Positions 49,119 through 59,000 of a stretch of 64,000 bases of DNA are shown in pieces. Where the stretch lies: the NCBI RefSeq assembly GCF_012272855.1, contig NZ_JAAXCQ010000007.1:1-64000 (forward strand), in the 5' to 3' direction. Position numbers and translations under genes: made by a program. Positions within the stretch are counted from its first letter, which is position 1; each line of letters starts with the position of its first letter. The notes under the pieces are model-generated. The model saw only the letters and a program-made list of their open reading frames with translations, ran no database searches and was not told where the DNA came from. The DNA comes from Arenibacter sp. 6A1 (lineage in GTDB: Bacteria; Bacteroidota; Bacteroidia; Flavobacteriales; Flavobacteriaceae).

Positions 49119-51377
49119 TTAGAACCAATATCCGATACTGAAATAAAAATTATTGTCTTTGTTTTCTGGAGAGTAGGAATAGAGTACTTGCATGGGGCCC
49201 AGAAAAGATTGGAATCCATACCCTATGGCATACCCCGTATATTTTGGGGCTTTAAACCAATCTGCAGTCCTAAAAAGGTCATCGTCTATATTCGCAACAT
49301 TAGCCGCTAACACCAAGTGGTTTTTTGGTACAAATTCATAATCTAGCCTAGCCGTTGCCTTTACATAACTATTCCCAACAAGGCTCAAAAAATCGTAGCC
49401 GTAAAAAGGCACAAAATTATTGATCAAATTAGTGCCGTAGCCCCCCATTACAAAATCGAGGGAGGTGACCGGGGAAACACCCCATTTAAATCCGCCTTCT
49501 GTTTCTAATTTAAGGTATAGGTTTTTAGCCGCAGAAAATGCCCAACCCATTTTAGCCCTCCCGACGGAGAAATCCTTAAAATTATCATTGAAATCAGAAG
49601 ACAATATGTAATAATGAAAATCTCCATCGAAGTAAAGCCCCTTCTTTGGAAAATAGATATCATCATAGGTATCATAGGTCAGTTTGCCGTAGGTGCTGAA
49701 AAAATTACTCTTTTCAAAATAAGTCCTAGAATTAGCAGGCGGGGAGCCATCATTGGTACCTCCTACAGATCCCAAGGTTCTAGTGCTGTATTGCAACCAT
49801 TTATGCTCCAATCCCATAATAAAGGAAAATTCCTCTTCCAGGACTGTTTGCAGGTATATTTGGTTTGTAATGTCGGTGACTCCTAAATTTATATTACGGA
49901 TATTGGCATTATTCTCGACTTCGAAATTAGACTCTATCAAGGAAAAATCTATCTCCTTGCTAAAATCGTTAAACCTAGAGTTCACCCCAAAACTCCAATA
50001 AAAACCACGGTCTACATAATATTCTAGATAATACCTAAGATTGTCGCCAATTATAAAATCGAAGGAAGCTACATCATCATCTCTTAAAAAATTCTTTTTG
50101 GTCAGGTTAATAAGGCCAGAACTTTTGTACAAATCATCATAATGTACTCCAAGGCGTATGGACATCTTATCCATATTTTCTTTTAGTTTTAAAAATAGCC
50201 CCACCCCATTACCATTGGAAAGCAATTCGTATTTTATGGCATTAAAGTTTCCGGTAGCAGATAAATTATTAATCCCACGTTCTAATTTGGCAAAGGTTAT
50301 CTTCTCGTCTGTATTGAACCTTAACTTCCCTTTGATATAAGCACTGGAATAATTGTTGTTTCCTTCAATCATGATTTCATTAATCAAGATACTATCCGAT
50401 ATATGGGCCGGCACAAAATTATCGGGCTTATTAAGGGTCCTGCCCCCAATTCTCTGTAATTCCCGAAGTTTTGACCTGGCAGCCTCCTCGCCATTTTTTA
50501 TAATGGTATTCCCAAGGGCAAAATCTATCACGGAAAAATTTTTGATATCCGGAGTAATATAGATATCGGTTTCCTTAGATTTTCTATCCATATCCCTTAC
50601 GGTCCTATAGTTGTTTATTTGCAATAAAATTTCGGTGGCGGTCTGTAAGGCTTCTCTATCGGATAGGCCGTGTTGTACATCGACCCCAATTATGATATCG
50701 GCTCCCATATTGCGCACTTCCTGTATGGGGTAATTATTGACTACGCCCCCATCGACCAATACTCTTCCGTCTATTTCTACAGGTTTAAAAAGCGAAGGAA
50801 AGGTACCACTGGCCAAAATAGCTTCGGGCAGGTACCCTTTATTTAAAAGCACCTCTTCTCCGGTTTCTACATCGGTAGCCATACAGAAAAACGGAATTTG
50901 CAACTTACTAAAATCCTTGACGTCCCTCACGTGGTACAACAACCTTACAAATTCATTATAAACGCTTTGTCCTCCCGAAATTGCCTGAGGAATAGATACT
51001 TTAAATCCATTAAAGGGCAAGGTCAGGGCATATCTTTCGGAATCTTCCTTTTCATAAAAGGTTTTGGCGCTTCTCGGCAAGTTATCCTGGATCAAATAAT
51101 TAAAATCGGTAGTTCTAAAAATAGAATCCAAGGCCGCTGCAGAATACCCCGAGGCATAGAGGGCTCCTATGATGGCTCCCATACTGGTACCGCCAATATA
51201 ATCGATCCTTACTCCGGCTTCCTCTATTACTTTTAAGACCCCTATATGTGCCAAGCCCTTAGCGCCTCCGCCACTTAAAACAAGCCCCACCTTAAGGTCC
51301 TTAATTTCATTAGGAACCTGTCCGTGGAAAATTTGAGAAAAAAGAAACAGACTTAGTATTGCCAGTAATTTTTGCAT
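49119..51377 (-). CDS. Patatin-like phospholipase with C-terminal BamA-type barrel
   Basis: A 752-residue outer-membrane protein of the PlpD (type Vd autotransporter-like) kind. After a signal peptide (MQKLLAILSLFLFSQIFHGQ) comes a patatin lipase domain: oxyanion loop SGGGAKGLAHIG (35-46), nucleophile Ser65 in GTSMG, and catalytic Asp209 in LVDGGVVNNYP. A POTRA-like segment (about 335-400, LINEIMIEGNNNYSSAYI) and a 16-strand-type barrel with terminal aromatic residue (FYFSIGYWF) follow. It probably hydrolyses phospholipid at the cell surface or periplasm. It is 17 bases downstream of uvrC and likely cotranscribed with it. Confidence 0.92.
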   Translation of the reverse strand: MQKLLAILSLFLFSQIFHGQVPNEIKDLKVGLVLSGGGAKGLAHIGVLKVIEEAGVRIDYIGGTSMGAIIGALYASGYSAAALDSIFRTTDFNYLIQDNLPRSAKTFYEKEDSERYALTLPFNGFKVSIPQAISGGQSVYNEFVRLLYHVRDVKDFSKLQIPFFCMATDVETGEEVLLNKGYLPEAILASGTFPSLFKPVEIDGRVLVDGGVVNNYPIQEVRNMGADIIIGVDVQHGLSDREALQTATEILLQINNYRTVRDMDRKSKETDIYITPDIKNFSVIDFALGNTIIKNGEEAARSKLRELQRIGGRTLNKPDNFVPAHISDSILINEIMIEGNNNYSSAYIKGKLRFNTDEKITFAKLERGINNLSATGNFNAIKYELLSNGNGVGLFLKLKENMDKMSIRLGVHYDDLYKSSGLINLTKKNFLRDDDVASFDFIIGDNLRYYLEYYVDRGFYWSFGVNSRFNDFSKEIDFSLIESNFEVENNANIRNINLGVTDITNQIYLQTVLEEEFSFIMGLEHKWLQYSTRTLGSVGGTNDGSPPANSRTYFEKSNFFSTYGKLTYDTYDDIYFPKKGLYFDGDFHYYILSSDFNDNFKDFSVGRAKMGWAFSAAKNLYLKLETEGGFKWGVSPVTSLDFVMGGYGTNLINNFVPFYGYDFLSLVGNSYVKATARLDYEFVPKNHLVLAANVANIDDDLFRTADWFKAPKYTGYAIGYGFQSFLGPMQVLYSYSPENKDNNFYFSIGYWF

Positions 51378-51394
51378 ATAGTTAAGATAAGGCT

Positions 51395-53182
51395 TTAATG
51401 AAACGATTCATAAATTTTCTTTGCTTTTGACCTGCCTACAATGCTTATTAAATTCTCTAAAGAGGCTTCCTTGATCCGTTTAACGGACTTAAAATATTTT
51501 AATAAATCTTCTACGGTTTTTTCCCCTATCCCATCGATACTTTCCAATTCCGAATTTATGGCGGCCTTACTTCTCTTATTCCGGTGAAAGGTTATTCCAA
51601 ACCTATGGGCCTCATTTCTAAGCTGCTGTATTATTTTCAGCGATTCGGACTTTTTATCCAAGTATAGCGGAATGGAATCTTCGGGAAAATAAATTTCTTC
51701 CAATCGTTTCGCAATCCCGATAATGGCTATTTTTCCTCTAAGCCCTAAGTCGTCCAGACTTTTTACGGCCGAGGAAAGCTGCCCCTTCCCCCCATCGATC
51801 ACAATTAGTTGTGGCAGGTCTTTCCCCTCTGTCATCAAGCGATCATAGCGCCTGTATACTACTTCTTCCATGGAAGCAAAATCATCTGGCCCCACCACCG
51901 ATTTAATATTAAAATGACGGTACTCCTTTTTAGAAGGCTTCCCGTCCTTAAAAACGACACAGGCGGCCACAGGGAAGGCTCCTTGTATGTTAGAGTTATC
52001 AAAACACTCTATATGCCTTGGCTCCTGAGACAACCGAAGATCGCTTTTCAATTGCGCCATGATTCTATTGGTATGCCGGTCCGGATCTATTATTTTAATC
52101 TGCTTAAACCGGTCTTGCCTAAAATACTTGGCGTTTCGTTCAGAAAGTTCCAATATTTTTTTCTTATCCCCTAATTTTGGCACCGTCACTTTTAGTTCTG
52201 GTGGTAAGCTTACTGGAAAAGGCAGGTACAACTCTTTGGAAAGGGATTGAAACCTTTGCCTTATTTCTATAATAGCCAGTTGTAATAATTCTTCTTCCGT
52301 TTCCTCGAGTTTCTTTTTAATTTCCATGGTATGGGAACGGATAATAGATCCATGGGATAGTTGCAAGAAATTTACATAAGCATATTCCTCATCTGAAATG
52401 ATGCTAAACACATCTACATTATTGATTTTAGGATTTACTATGGTCGTTTTTACCTGATAGTTTTCTAAAACCTCTATTTTCTCTTTTATTTTTTGGGCTT
52501 CTTCAAATTTCATTTCTTGGGCCAAGGAAGTCATCTGCCCTCTAAAATAATGCAAGGATGCCTTAAAGTCGCCTTTTACAATTTCACGAATTTCTTGTAT
52601 TTGTCGGTTGTATTCCTCTTCTGACTGAAAGGCTTCACAAGGCCCTTTGCAATTTCCCAAATGATACTCCAAACACACCTTGTATTTGCCCTGGTCTATT
52701 TTTTCCCTAGACAGGTCGTACTTACAGGTCCGCAGTGGATAAACACTTTTAATAAGATCTAATAAAGTATATAGGGTTTTCATACTGGTATAGGGCCCAA
52801 AATATTCCGAGCCGTCCTTTACGAGCCGTCTTGTAGCAAAAACCCGTGGAAACCTTTCCTTTTTTATACAGATCCAAGGATATGTTTTATCGTCCTTTAA
52901 CAACACATTATACCTAGGACGATACTTTTTTATAAGGTTGTTCTCTAGCAATAAGGCATCGGACTCCGTAGGCACCACGATATGCTGAATACTCCGTATT
53001 TTCTTTACCAACACCCGAGTTTTACCAGAGTCATGGTTCTTGTTGAAATAAGAAGATACCCTCTTTTTTAAATTCTTTGCCTTTCCTACATATAAAATTT
53101 TATCCTCGGCATCATAGAACTGATACACCCCAGGATTGTTTGGCAACGAGCTTAATTGTACTTCTATGGGTATTTGAGTCAT
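51395..53182 (-). CDS. uvrC: Excinuclease ABC subunit C
   Basis: A 595-residue nucleotide-excision-repair nuclease that makes both cuts around a lesion. Domains in order: GIY-YIG (about 13-90, GVYQFYDAEDKILYVGKAKN), cysteine-containing region (CLEYHLGNCKGPC), UVR motif (MKFEEAQKIKEKIEVLENY), RNase H-like endonuclease (ECFDNSNIQGAFPVA, IVIDGGKGQLSSA) and a C-terminal helix-hairpin-helix pair (LESIDGIGEKTVEDLL, SIVGRSKAKKIYE). Complete. It is upstream of the patatin gene in the same unit and divergent from the tiny membrane ORF. Confidence 0.98.
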   Translation of the reverse strand: MTQIPIEVQLSSLPNNPGVYQFYDAEDKILYVGKAKNLKKRVSSYFNKNHDSGKTRVLVKKIRSIQHIVVPTESDALLLENNLIKKYRPRYNVLLKDDKTYPWICIKKERFPRVFATRRLVKDGSEYFGPYTSMKTLYTLLDLIKSVYPLRTCKYDLSREKIDQGKYKVCLEYHLGNCKGPCEAFQSEEEYNRQIQEIREIVKGDFKASLHYFRGQMTSLAQEMKFEEAQKIKEKIEVLENYQVKTTIVNPKINNVDVFSIISDEEYAYVNFLQLSHGSIIRSHTMEIKKKLEETEEELLQLAIIEIRQRFQSLSKELYLPFPVSLPPELKVTVPKLGDKKKILELSERNAKYFRQDRFKQIKIIDPDRHTNRIMAQLKSDLRLSQEPRHIECFDNSNIQGAFPVAACVVFKDGKPSKKEYRHFNIKSVVGPDDFASMEEVVYRRYDRLMTEGKDLPQLIVIDGGKGQLSSAVKSLDDLGLRGKIAIIGIAKRLEEIYFPEDSIPLYLDKKSESLKIIQQLRNEAHRFGITFHRNKRSKAAINSELESIDGIGEKTVEDLLKYFKSVKRIKEASLENLISIVGRSKAKKIYESFH

Positions 53183-53616
53183 GTACTTGGTATAAATCTT
53201 TTCTAAATCTCCTTACTTAAAATACTGCATTTTTTTTTCAATCTACAAAATGCCCGCCCCTATTCTAGGGAGATCTTCGTGATCACAAAATAAGGATATA
53301 AAAGCTATTATTGAAGTTTGCACCCTCTTAATATTATTATAATTCCAACATTTTTACGCATTTATAAAATCAACATCCGGAAGGGATAAATTTAAGAAGT
53401 TTTTGTGTTTCCCGATTTTTTTTCGACCGCCCTACCTATGCAAGGCAGGCTGTATCAACCTTCAAAACCTGCAAATAAATAAACTAACAAGCTGTTAAAT
53501 AGACTATTATATTCTTAAATCTTGTTAAATGAATGTGTATTTTATCGATAAAACCATGCCTTTTACGGAATAATTCGATGGTTTTTTTATATTTGGCTGA
53601 TTATTAGAAATATAAG
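53183..53616. other. Intergenic region upstream of uvrC and the tiny ORF
   Basis: No gene seen. A weak hairpin (aaaccat / atggttt, about 53550-53587) precedes a TATATTTG box on the plus strand. The rest is AT-rich, with a short patch (about 53427-53457, accgccctacc ... gcaggctgtatc) that faintly recalls the repeat's CCCGCCC/CTGTATC section and could be a decayed copy. Confidence 0.45.
53588..53595 (+). promoter_or_regulatory. Putative -7 element of the 28-residue ORF
   Basis: TATATTTG, a match to TAnnTTTG, 21 bases before the ATG at 53617. Confidence 0.45.
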
Positions 53617-53703
53617 ATGGACAAATATTTAATTACTTTGGGAGCCTATTTACTATTGATGGTCTTCTTCAAGATTTACTACACTATAGCAACTAAAAAG
53701 TAG
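53617..53703 (+). CDS. Possible 28-residue single-pass membrane protein
   Basis: ATG to TAG frame giving MDKYLITLGAYLLLMVFF followed by KIYYTIATKK: a hydrophobic helix with a basic C-terminus, the profile of a small membrane protein. A good -7 box lies at the right distance upstream, which is why I list it. It lies 54 bases before the 5-formyl-THF cyclo-ligase gene and could share its transcript. No family recognised; a non-coding leader is the alternative. Confidence 0.45.
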   Translation: MDKYLITLGAYLLLMVFFKIYYTIATKK

Positions 53704-53757
53704 CATTCTTTAGCGGTTCTTAGTATATTCGCTATACAGCCCGTTTGCTCAATAGTT

Positions 53758-54318
53758 ATGTTAAAAAAAGAATTGCGTGCCACCTATGCCCAACGCCGTG
53801 AGCGCCTCAGCCACGAACAAGTATCAGAGGCTAGTATAGCTTTAGCCAACCAACTTCTTACATTACCGATTTGGAATTTTGACTATTACCATTTGTTCCT
53901 GTCTATTACCGAAAAGAAAGAGGTAGACACGGAATTTGTCATGTCCATATTACAGGGAAAGGACAAAAACATTGTTCTTCCCAAGATGAGCGACAACCGA
54001 TCTTTACTGAATTATTTACTAACCGACAATACGGTCATTAAGAAGAACCATTGGAACGTTCCTGAACCCCAAGACGGTATTGAGGTACCTACCCTTAAAA
54101 TTGACGTGGTGTTTTTACCCTTATTGGCTTTTGACCTAGAAGGAAACCGCGTAGGCTATGGCAAGGGATATTACGACATTCTACTGCAGCAATGCCGACC
54201 AGATGTCGTAAAGATTGGACTGTCTCTTTTTGAAGCCGAAGAAAAAATAACGGATATCAATCCAGAGGATGTTCCCTTAGATTTTTGTGTTACTCCACAA
54301 CGGATTTATTCGTTTTAA
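53758..54318 (+). CDS. 5-formyltetrahydrofolate cyclo-ligase
   Basis: A 186-residue enzyme converting 5-formyl-THF to 5,10-methenyl-THF with ATP, recycling folate. N-terminal basic helix KKELRATYAQRRERLS (3-18), ATP/folate site residues in VVFLPLLAFDLEGNRVGYGK and the conserved GYGKGYYD (133-140). Normal length. Its last 29 bases overlap the end of the convergent lspA gene. Confidence 0.95.
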   Translation: MLKKELRATYAQRRERLSHEQVSEASIALANQLLTLPIWNFDYYHLFLSITEKKEVDTEFVMSILQGKDKNIVLPKMSDNRSLLNYLLTDNTVIKKNHWNVPEPQDGIEVPTLKIDVVFLPLLAFDLEGNRVGYGKGYYDILLQQCRPDVVKIGLSLFEAEEKITDINPEDVPLDFCVTPQRIYSF

Positions 54319-54940
54319 CTTCTTCTACACTGTCCCCAAAGGCTTTCTTATTAAATACAATAAGAATCCCTACCCCAGTACTAATAGCCGTATCGGCAAT
54401 ATTAAATACAGGTTCGAAAAAACGAAAGGTATTGCCTCCAACCACAGGTATCCAATCTGGCCAAGTAGTGTCTACCATCGGAAAGTAAAGCATATCTACT
54501 ACCTTCCCGTGAAAGAGACTGCCATAAGGCTCTGATGAAAACAAGGTGGCCACTTGGGCATAACTATCGTTAAAGATCATTCCGTAAAAAACCGAATCTA
54601 TAATATTCCCCAATGCTCCGGCAAAGATTAATGATACTGCAAAAATTAAGGTCGTGGACGATTTTTTCTTGATGGTATCCCACAGCCAGTAGCCTATCCC
54701 TACGATTGCAAACAACCTAAAGATGGTTAATACGAGCTTGCCAGTGGTATCGGCTATCGGAAATATATCGCTTAGCTTAGTCCCCCATGCTGCCCCTTCA
54801 TTTTCTATAAAAAGGATTTTAAACCAATTAAAAACATCTACGTATTCGCCAAGAACAAAATGGGTCTTTATATAGATTTTACTTACCTGATCTACGATTA
54901 AAATCAGCGCAATTAATAGAAGGGATTTTTTTAAATTCAT
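54290..54940 (-). CDS. lspA: Lipoprotein signal peptidase (signal peptidase II)
   Basis: A 216-residue aspartic inner-membrane protease that removes signal peptides from prolipoproteins. Catalytic dyad Asp115 (GNIIDSVFYG) and Asp183 (FNIADTAIS), with four transmembrane helices. It is longer than the E. coli enzyme (164) because of a periplasmic insert between the two aspartates (about 125-165), a Bacteroidota feature. The many lipoproteins in this window would be its substrates. It is 39 bases downstream of the exported hypothetical protein gene. Confidence 0.96.
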   Translation of the reverse strand: MNLKKSLLLIALILIVDQVSKIYIKTHFVLGEYVDVFNWFKILFIENEGAAWGTKLSDIFPIADTTGKLVLTIFRLFAIVGIGYWLWDTIKKKSSTTLIFAVSLIFAGALGNIIDSVFYGMIFNDSYAQVATLFSSEPYGSLFHGKVVDMLYFPMVDTTWPDWIPVVGGNTFRFFEPVFNIADTAISTGVGILIVFNKKAFGDSVEEVKTNKSVVE

Positions 54941-54979
54941 TCTTTTTAATAAAATATGGATTCGGTAAAAATAGACATA

Positions 54980-55600
54980 TTATTCGATTTTCCGAATGTT
55001 GATATTCCCTGTAATGGAATTAAGGGTAAAATATGCATCTCCTTTTGGAATAATTTCGGATTGCTTTACCCCATATTTACTGTTTGCAATAATATGGCCT
55101 TTTTTCACCCCTAGCACAATAGCACCGCTTTGTGTCGTTACGGTTGTATTCTCCCCAACGTCGAGCAGGGTGCAGTTACCGTCGTTTAAAACAACCTTTA
55201 AGTCCGAATACTGGCCTTGCACATTGATATTGGCATTGGTGCCGTAGACCAAGACTTGGAGGTGTTTAGGTACCTTAATTTTAAGTGCAATGGAAACAAC
55301 CTTATGCGCACTTAATTTATCGTTAGGATCTAAAAAACTAGGCTGAAAGCCTGCGCTGACCAACAGCGCGTTCCCTTCTTCTTTCACTTGCACCAAAACA
55401 TTGTTCATATACTCACCTTCCATGACCCCCTCCACGGACATTTCGGATCCGCTAGTGGTAGCCAAATCTACCCTAAAGCAGTCTTTGGTATCGATCTGAA
55501 TATTGGTGATATGGGGGTTCAGAACAGTTTTATGAACCAATTTCTGAGCATACACTACTGGCAGGCTCATCGCAATAAGAAAGGTAAGCAGTTTTTTCAT
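54980..55600 (-). CDS. Exported beta-helix-like hypothetical protein (DUF2807-like)
   Basis: A 206-residue exported protein (signal peptide MKKLLTFLIAMSLPVVYAQ). The body is made of short regular beta repeats (NANINVQGQYSDLKVVLNDG, ENTTVTTQSGAIVLGVKKG, TGNINIRKIE) like the putative auto-transporter adhesin head domain, DUF2807/GIN. The assignment is by pattern only. It lies between the TraR/DksA gene's terminator and lspA, so it may have a separate start, although no clear -7 box is seen in the 41-base gap. Confidence 0.65.
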   Translation of the reverse strand: MKKLLTFLIAMSLPVVYAQKLVHKTVLNPHITNIQIDTKDCFRVDLATTSGSEMSVEGVMEGEYMNNVLVQVKEEGNALLVSAGFQPSFLDPNDKLSAHKVVSIALKIKVPKHLQVLVYGTNANINVQGQYSDLKVVLNDGNCTLLDVGENTTVTTQSGAIVLGVKKGHIIANSKYGVKQSEIIPKGDAYFTLNSITGNINIRKIE

Positions 55601-55604
55601 TCCA

Positions 55605-55638
55605 TAAAAAAACGCCTTGTGAGGCGTTTTTTTTAAAA
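55605..55638 (-). terminator. Terminator after the ileS-TraR/DksA unit
   Basis: Stem AAAACGCCT / AGGCGTTTT with loop CACA (minus strand) and T-runs, 5 bases past the TraR/DksA stop. Confidence 0.88.
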
Positions 55639-55641
55639 TTT

Positions 55642-56025
55642 TTAAGCTTGTAAGTTTTTCGCTTCTATGCTCAATGTCGCATGAGGCACCAATTTTAGGC
55701 GTTCTTTACTAATAAGCTTACCAGTGATACAACAAATGCCATAGGTTTTGTTTTCTATACGCAACAAAGCATTTTTTAAATCTCTAATAAACTTTTCCTG
55801 ACGAATTGCCAACTGGGTATTAGCTTCCTTACTCATGGTCTCGGAACCTTCTTCGAAGGCTTTAAAGGTAGGAGAAGTATCATCCGTACCGTTATTACCA
55901 TCGTTCATATAAGAACTTTTAAGCAGTTCCAAGTGACTTTTCGCTTTTACAATTTTTTCTTCGATTAGAACTCTGAATTCATTCAAATCCTTATCGGCAT
56001 ACCGTACTTTTAAATCTTCTGCCAT
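55642..56025 (-). CDS. TraR/DksA family transcriptional regulator
   Basis: A 127-residue DksA-like protein that would enter the RNA polymerase secondary channel. N-terminal coiled coil (about 12-40 and 62-92) and C-terminal globular part YGICCITGKLISKERLKLVP then HATLSIEAKN. The zinc finger is incomplete: Cys98 and Cys99 are adjacent rather than CxxC, and the second Cys pair is absent, as in many Bacteroidota members. It is 4 bases downstream of ileS, a pairing also seen in related genomes. Confidence 0.9.
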   Translation of the reverse strand: MAEDLKVRYADKDLNEFRVLIEEKIVKAKSHLELLKSSYMNDGNNGTDDTSPTFKAFEEGSETMSKEANTQLAIRQEKFIRDLKNALLRIENKTYGICCITGKLISKERLKLVPHATLSIEAKNLQA

Positions 56026-56029
56026 AATG

Positions 56030-59000
56030 TTAATGTTTTACTATGAACAACTTTGTATTAATTTCGTCGAAAGAAACCTCTATTCCTTTCTCCAAAGTTT
56101 CTTCAAAATTAAGTTCAGCCGCTAAGGTTTCCGTTTTTATATATGACATATTACTTACTACAGCCTCTTCGACAAAACCATCCTTCAATAATTTAATATC
56201 TATTTTATCCGTCACTTCAAAACCTGATTCTTTTCTCAGATTCTGAATTCTATTGACCAGCTCCCTGGCAATACCTTCATTTCTTAGGTCCTCTGTAATA
56301 GAAATATCCAAAGCCACTGTCAAGGCTCCTGAACTTGCTACTAACCAACCCTCAATATCCTGAGATGATATCTCTACATCTTGGAGCTGTAAAATAATAC
56401 TTTTATCTTCAAGTTGTAAGATTATTTCGCCATTCTGCTCAATTTTTTGGATTTCCTCCTGATTTAGTCGAGAAACAGCCGCAGCAATGAGTTTCATATC
56501 CTTCCCAAACTTAGGACCAAGGGTCTTAAAGTTAGGTTTTATTTGTTTCACTAAGACCCCAGAAGCATCATCTAAGAGCTCTATTTCCTTAACATTCACT
56601 TCCGTTTTAATAAGATTGGCCACCGCTTCTATTTCCACTCTCTGCTTATTATCCAGCACTGGAATCATAATCTTCTGTAGCGGCTGACGCACCTTAATCT
56701 TCTCTTTTTGGCGAATAGACAGGACCAAGGACGATATGGTCTGAGCCTTTGCCATCTTACTTTCTAAGTCCTTATTGACCATGGTCATATCGTACTTTGG
56801 AAAGTCTGATAAATGTACGCTTTCAAAAGAGTCTCTATGTGTCGTATTTGTTAAATCTTTGTATAATCTGTCCATAAAAAATGGCGCTACCGGTGCCGCT
56901 AATTTAGCAACCGTAGTCAAACAGGTATACAAGGTCTGATAGGCCGATATTTTATCGAATTGATAATCACCTTTCCAGAAACGTCTTCTGCTTAAACGCA
57001 CGTACCAGTTGCTCAGGTTTTCCTGAACGTAGTTAGAAATTGCCCTAGTAGCCCTAGTAGGTTCGTATTCTTCATAGGCCTCATCTACCGTTTTTATCAA
57101 GGAATGCAGTTCGGATAAGATCCACTGATCTATTTCTGGGCGTTCCGATAAAGGAATATCAGCTTCCGAATAATCAAACTTATCTAAATTGGCATACATG
57201 GCAAAGAAAGAATAGGTATTGTACAGAGTTCCAAAGAACTTCCGCTTCACCTCTGCAATACCTTCTACATCAAACTTTAAATTATCCCAAGGGTTGGCAT
57301 TTGAAATCATGTACCAACGTGTCGCATCCGGACCGTATTCTTCCATGGTTTCGAAAGGATCTACGGCGTTGCCCAAACGTTTGGACATTTTTTTACCATC
57401 TTTATCCAATACCAATCCGTTAGACACTACGTTTTTATAGGCCACGGAGTCAAATACCATCGTAGCAATAGCGTGCAGGGTATAGAACCACCCTCTTGTC
57501 TGGTCTACTCCTTCGGCAATAAAGTCGGCCGGGAAGGTCTTTCCTTCATCGATCAGTTCTTTATTTTCGAATGGGTAGTGCCATTGCGCATAAGGCATAG
57601 AACCACTATCGAACCAAACATCGATCAGATCGCTTTCGCGAGACATTGGTTTTCCCGAAGGGGATACCAAGGTAATCTGATCTACTATATTTTTATGTAA
57701 ATCTATTTTATCGTAATTCTCTTCGGACATATCGCCCACGACGAAATCCTTAAAGATATCTTCTGCAAGCATTCCGGCCGCCACGGCCTTTTCCATCTCT
57801 TGTTTCAATTCGGCCACCGAACCAATGATCAGTTGTTCACTACCATCTTCGGTACGCCAAATCGGCAATGGAATCCCCCAATAACGAGAACGCGACAGGT
57901 TCCAATCATTGGCATTCGCCAACCAATTCCCAAACCTACCTTCTCCAGTAGCCTTAGGCTTCCAATTGATGGTTTGGTTCAGTTGGAACATATTGTCCTT
58001 GACATCGGTGATTTTTATAAACCAAGAATCTAAAGGATAATACAATATAGGCTTATCTGTACGCCAGCAGTTCGGGTAGCTATGCACATACTTTTCTACC
58101 TTAAAGGCTCTATTATCTTCTTTTAATTTAATGGCGATCTCTACATCCACAGATTTCTCTGGAGCTTCGCCATCGTTGTAATATTCGTTCTTTACGTATT
58201 TCCCTGCCAGCTCCTTTAATTCGGGGCGGAATTTACCCTGTAAATCTACCAATGGCACGGGGTTATTATGATCGTCCAATACCAACATCGGCGGCACCTC
58301 TGGTGTTGCCTGTTTTGCTACCAAGGCATCATCTGCCCCAAAGGTAGGTGCGGTATGCACAATTCCTGTTCCGTCTTCTGTGGTTACAAAATCGCCTGCA
58401 ATGATCCTAAAGGCATTTTCCGGATGCTGATATGGTAGGGCATAGTCTAATAACTGTTCGTATGTAACCCCTACTAGGTCGGCTCCCTTGGCCTCTCCAA
58501 CAATTTGGTACGGGATTTTCTTGTCTTTTGAGCTGTAGTTTGCAAAATCGTCTTCACTTTCAGCAGCAAAGAATTTTCCACTAAACTGCTTGCCTACCAA
58601 AGTATTGGCAAGCACCACATGCATAGGTTCAAAAGTATATTGATTGAAGGTTTTTACCACTACGTAATCAATCTTAGGACCTACGGTCAAGGCAGTATTC
58701 GATGGCAATGTCCATGGCGTGGTTGTCCAGGCCAAGAAGAAAATATCGCCTTCTATGCCTTTAAAATTATCGCCCAAGGTTTCTTTTTTAACCTTAAACT
58801 GAGCTACCACAGTAGTATCGGTAACGTCTTGATAGGTCCCTGGCTGGTTCAGCTCGTGAGAACTAAGTCCAGTTCCCGCTTTTGGGGAATACGGTTGTAT
58901 GGTATACCCTTTATAGATAAGTCCTTTGTCGTAAATCTGCTTTAGCAACCACCATACAGATTCCATGTACTTGGATTTGTAGGTGATATACGGATCTTCC

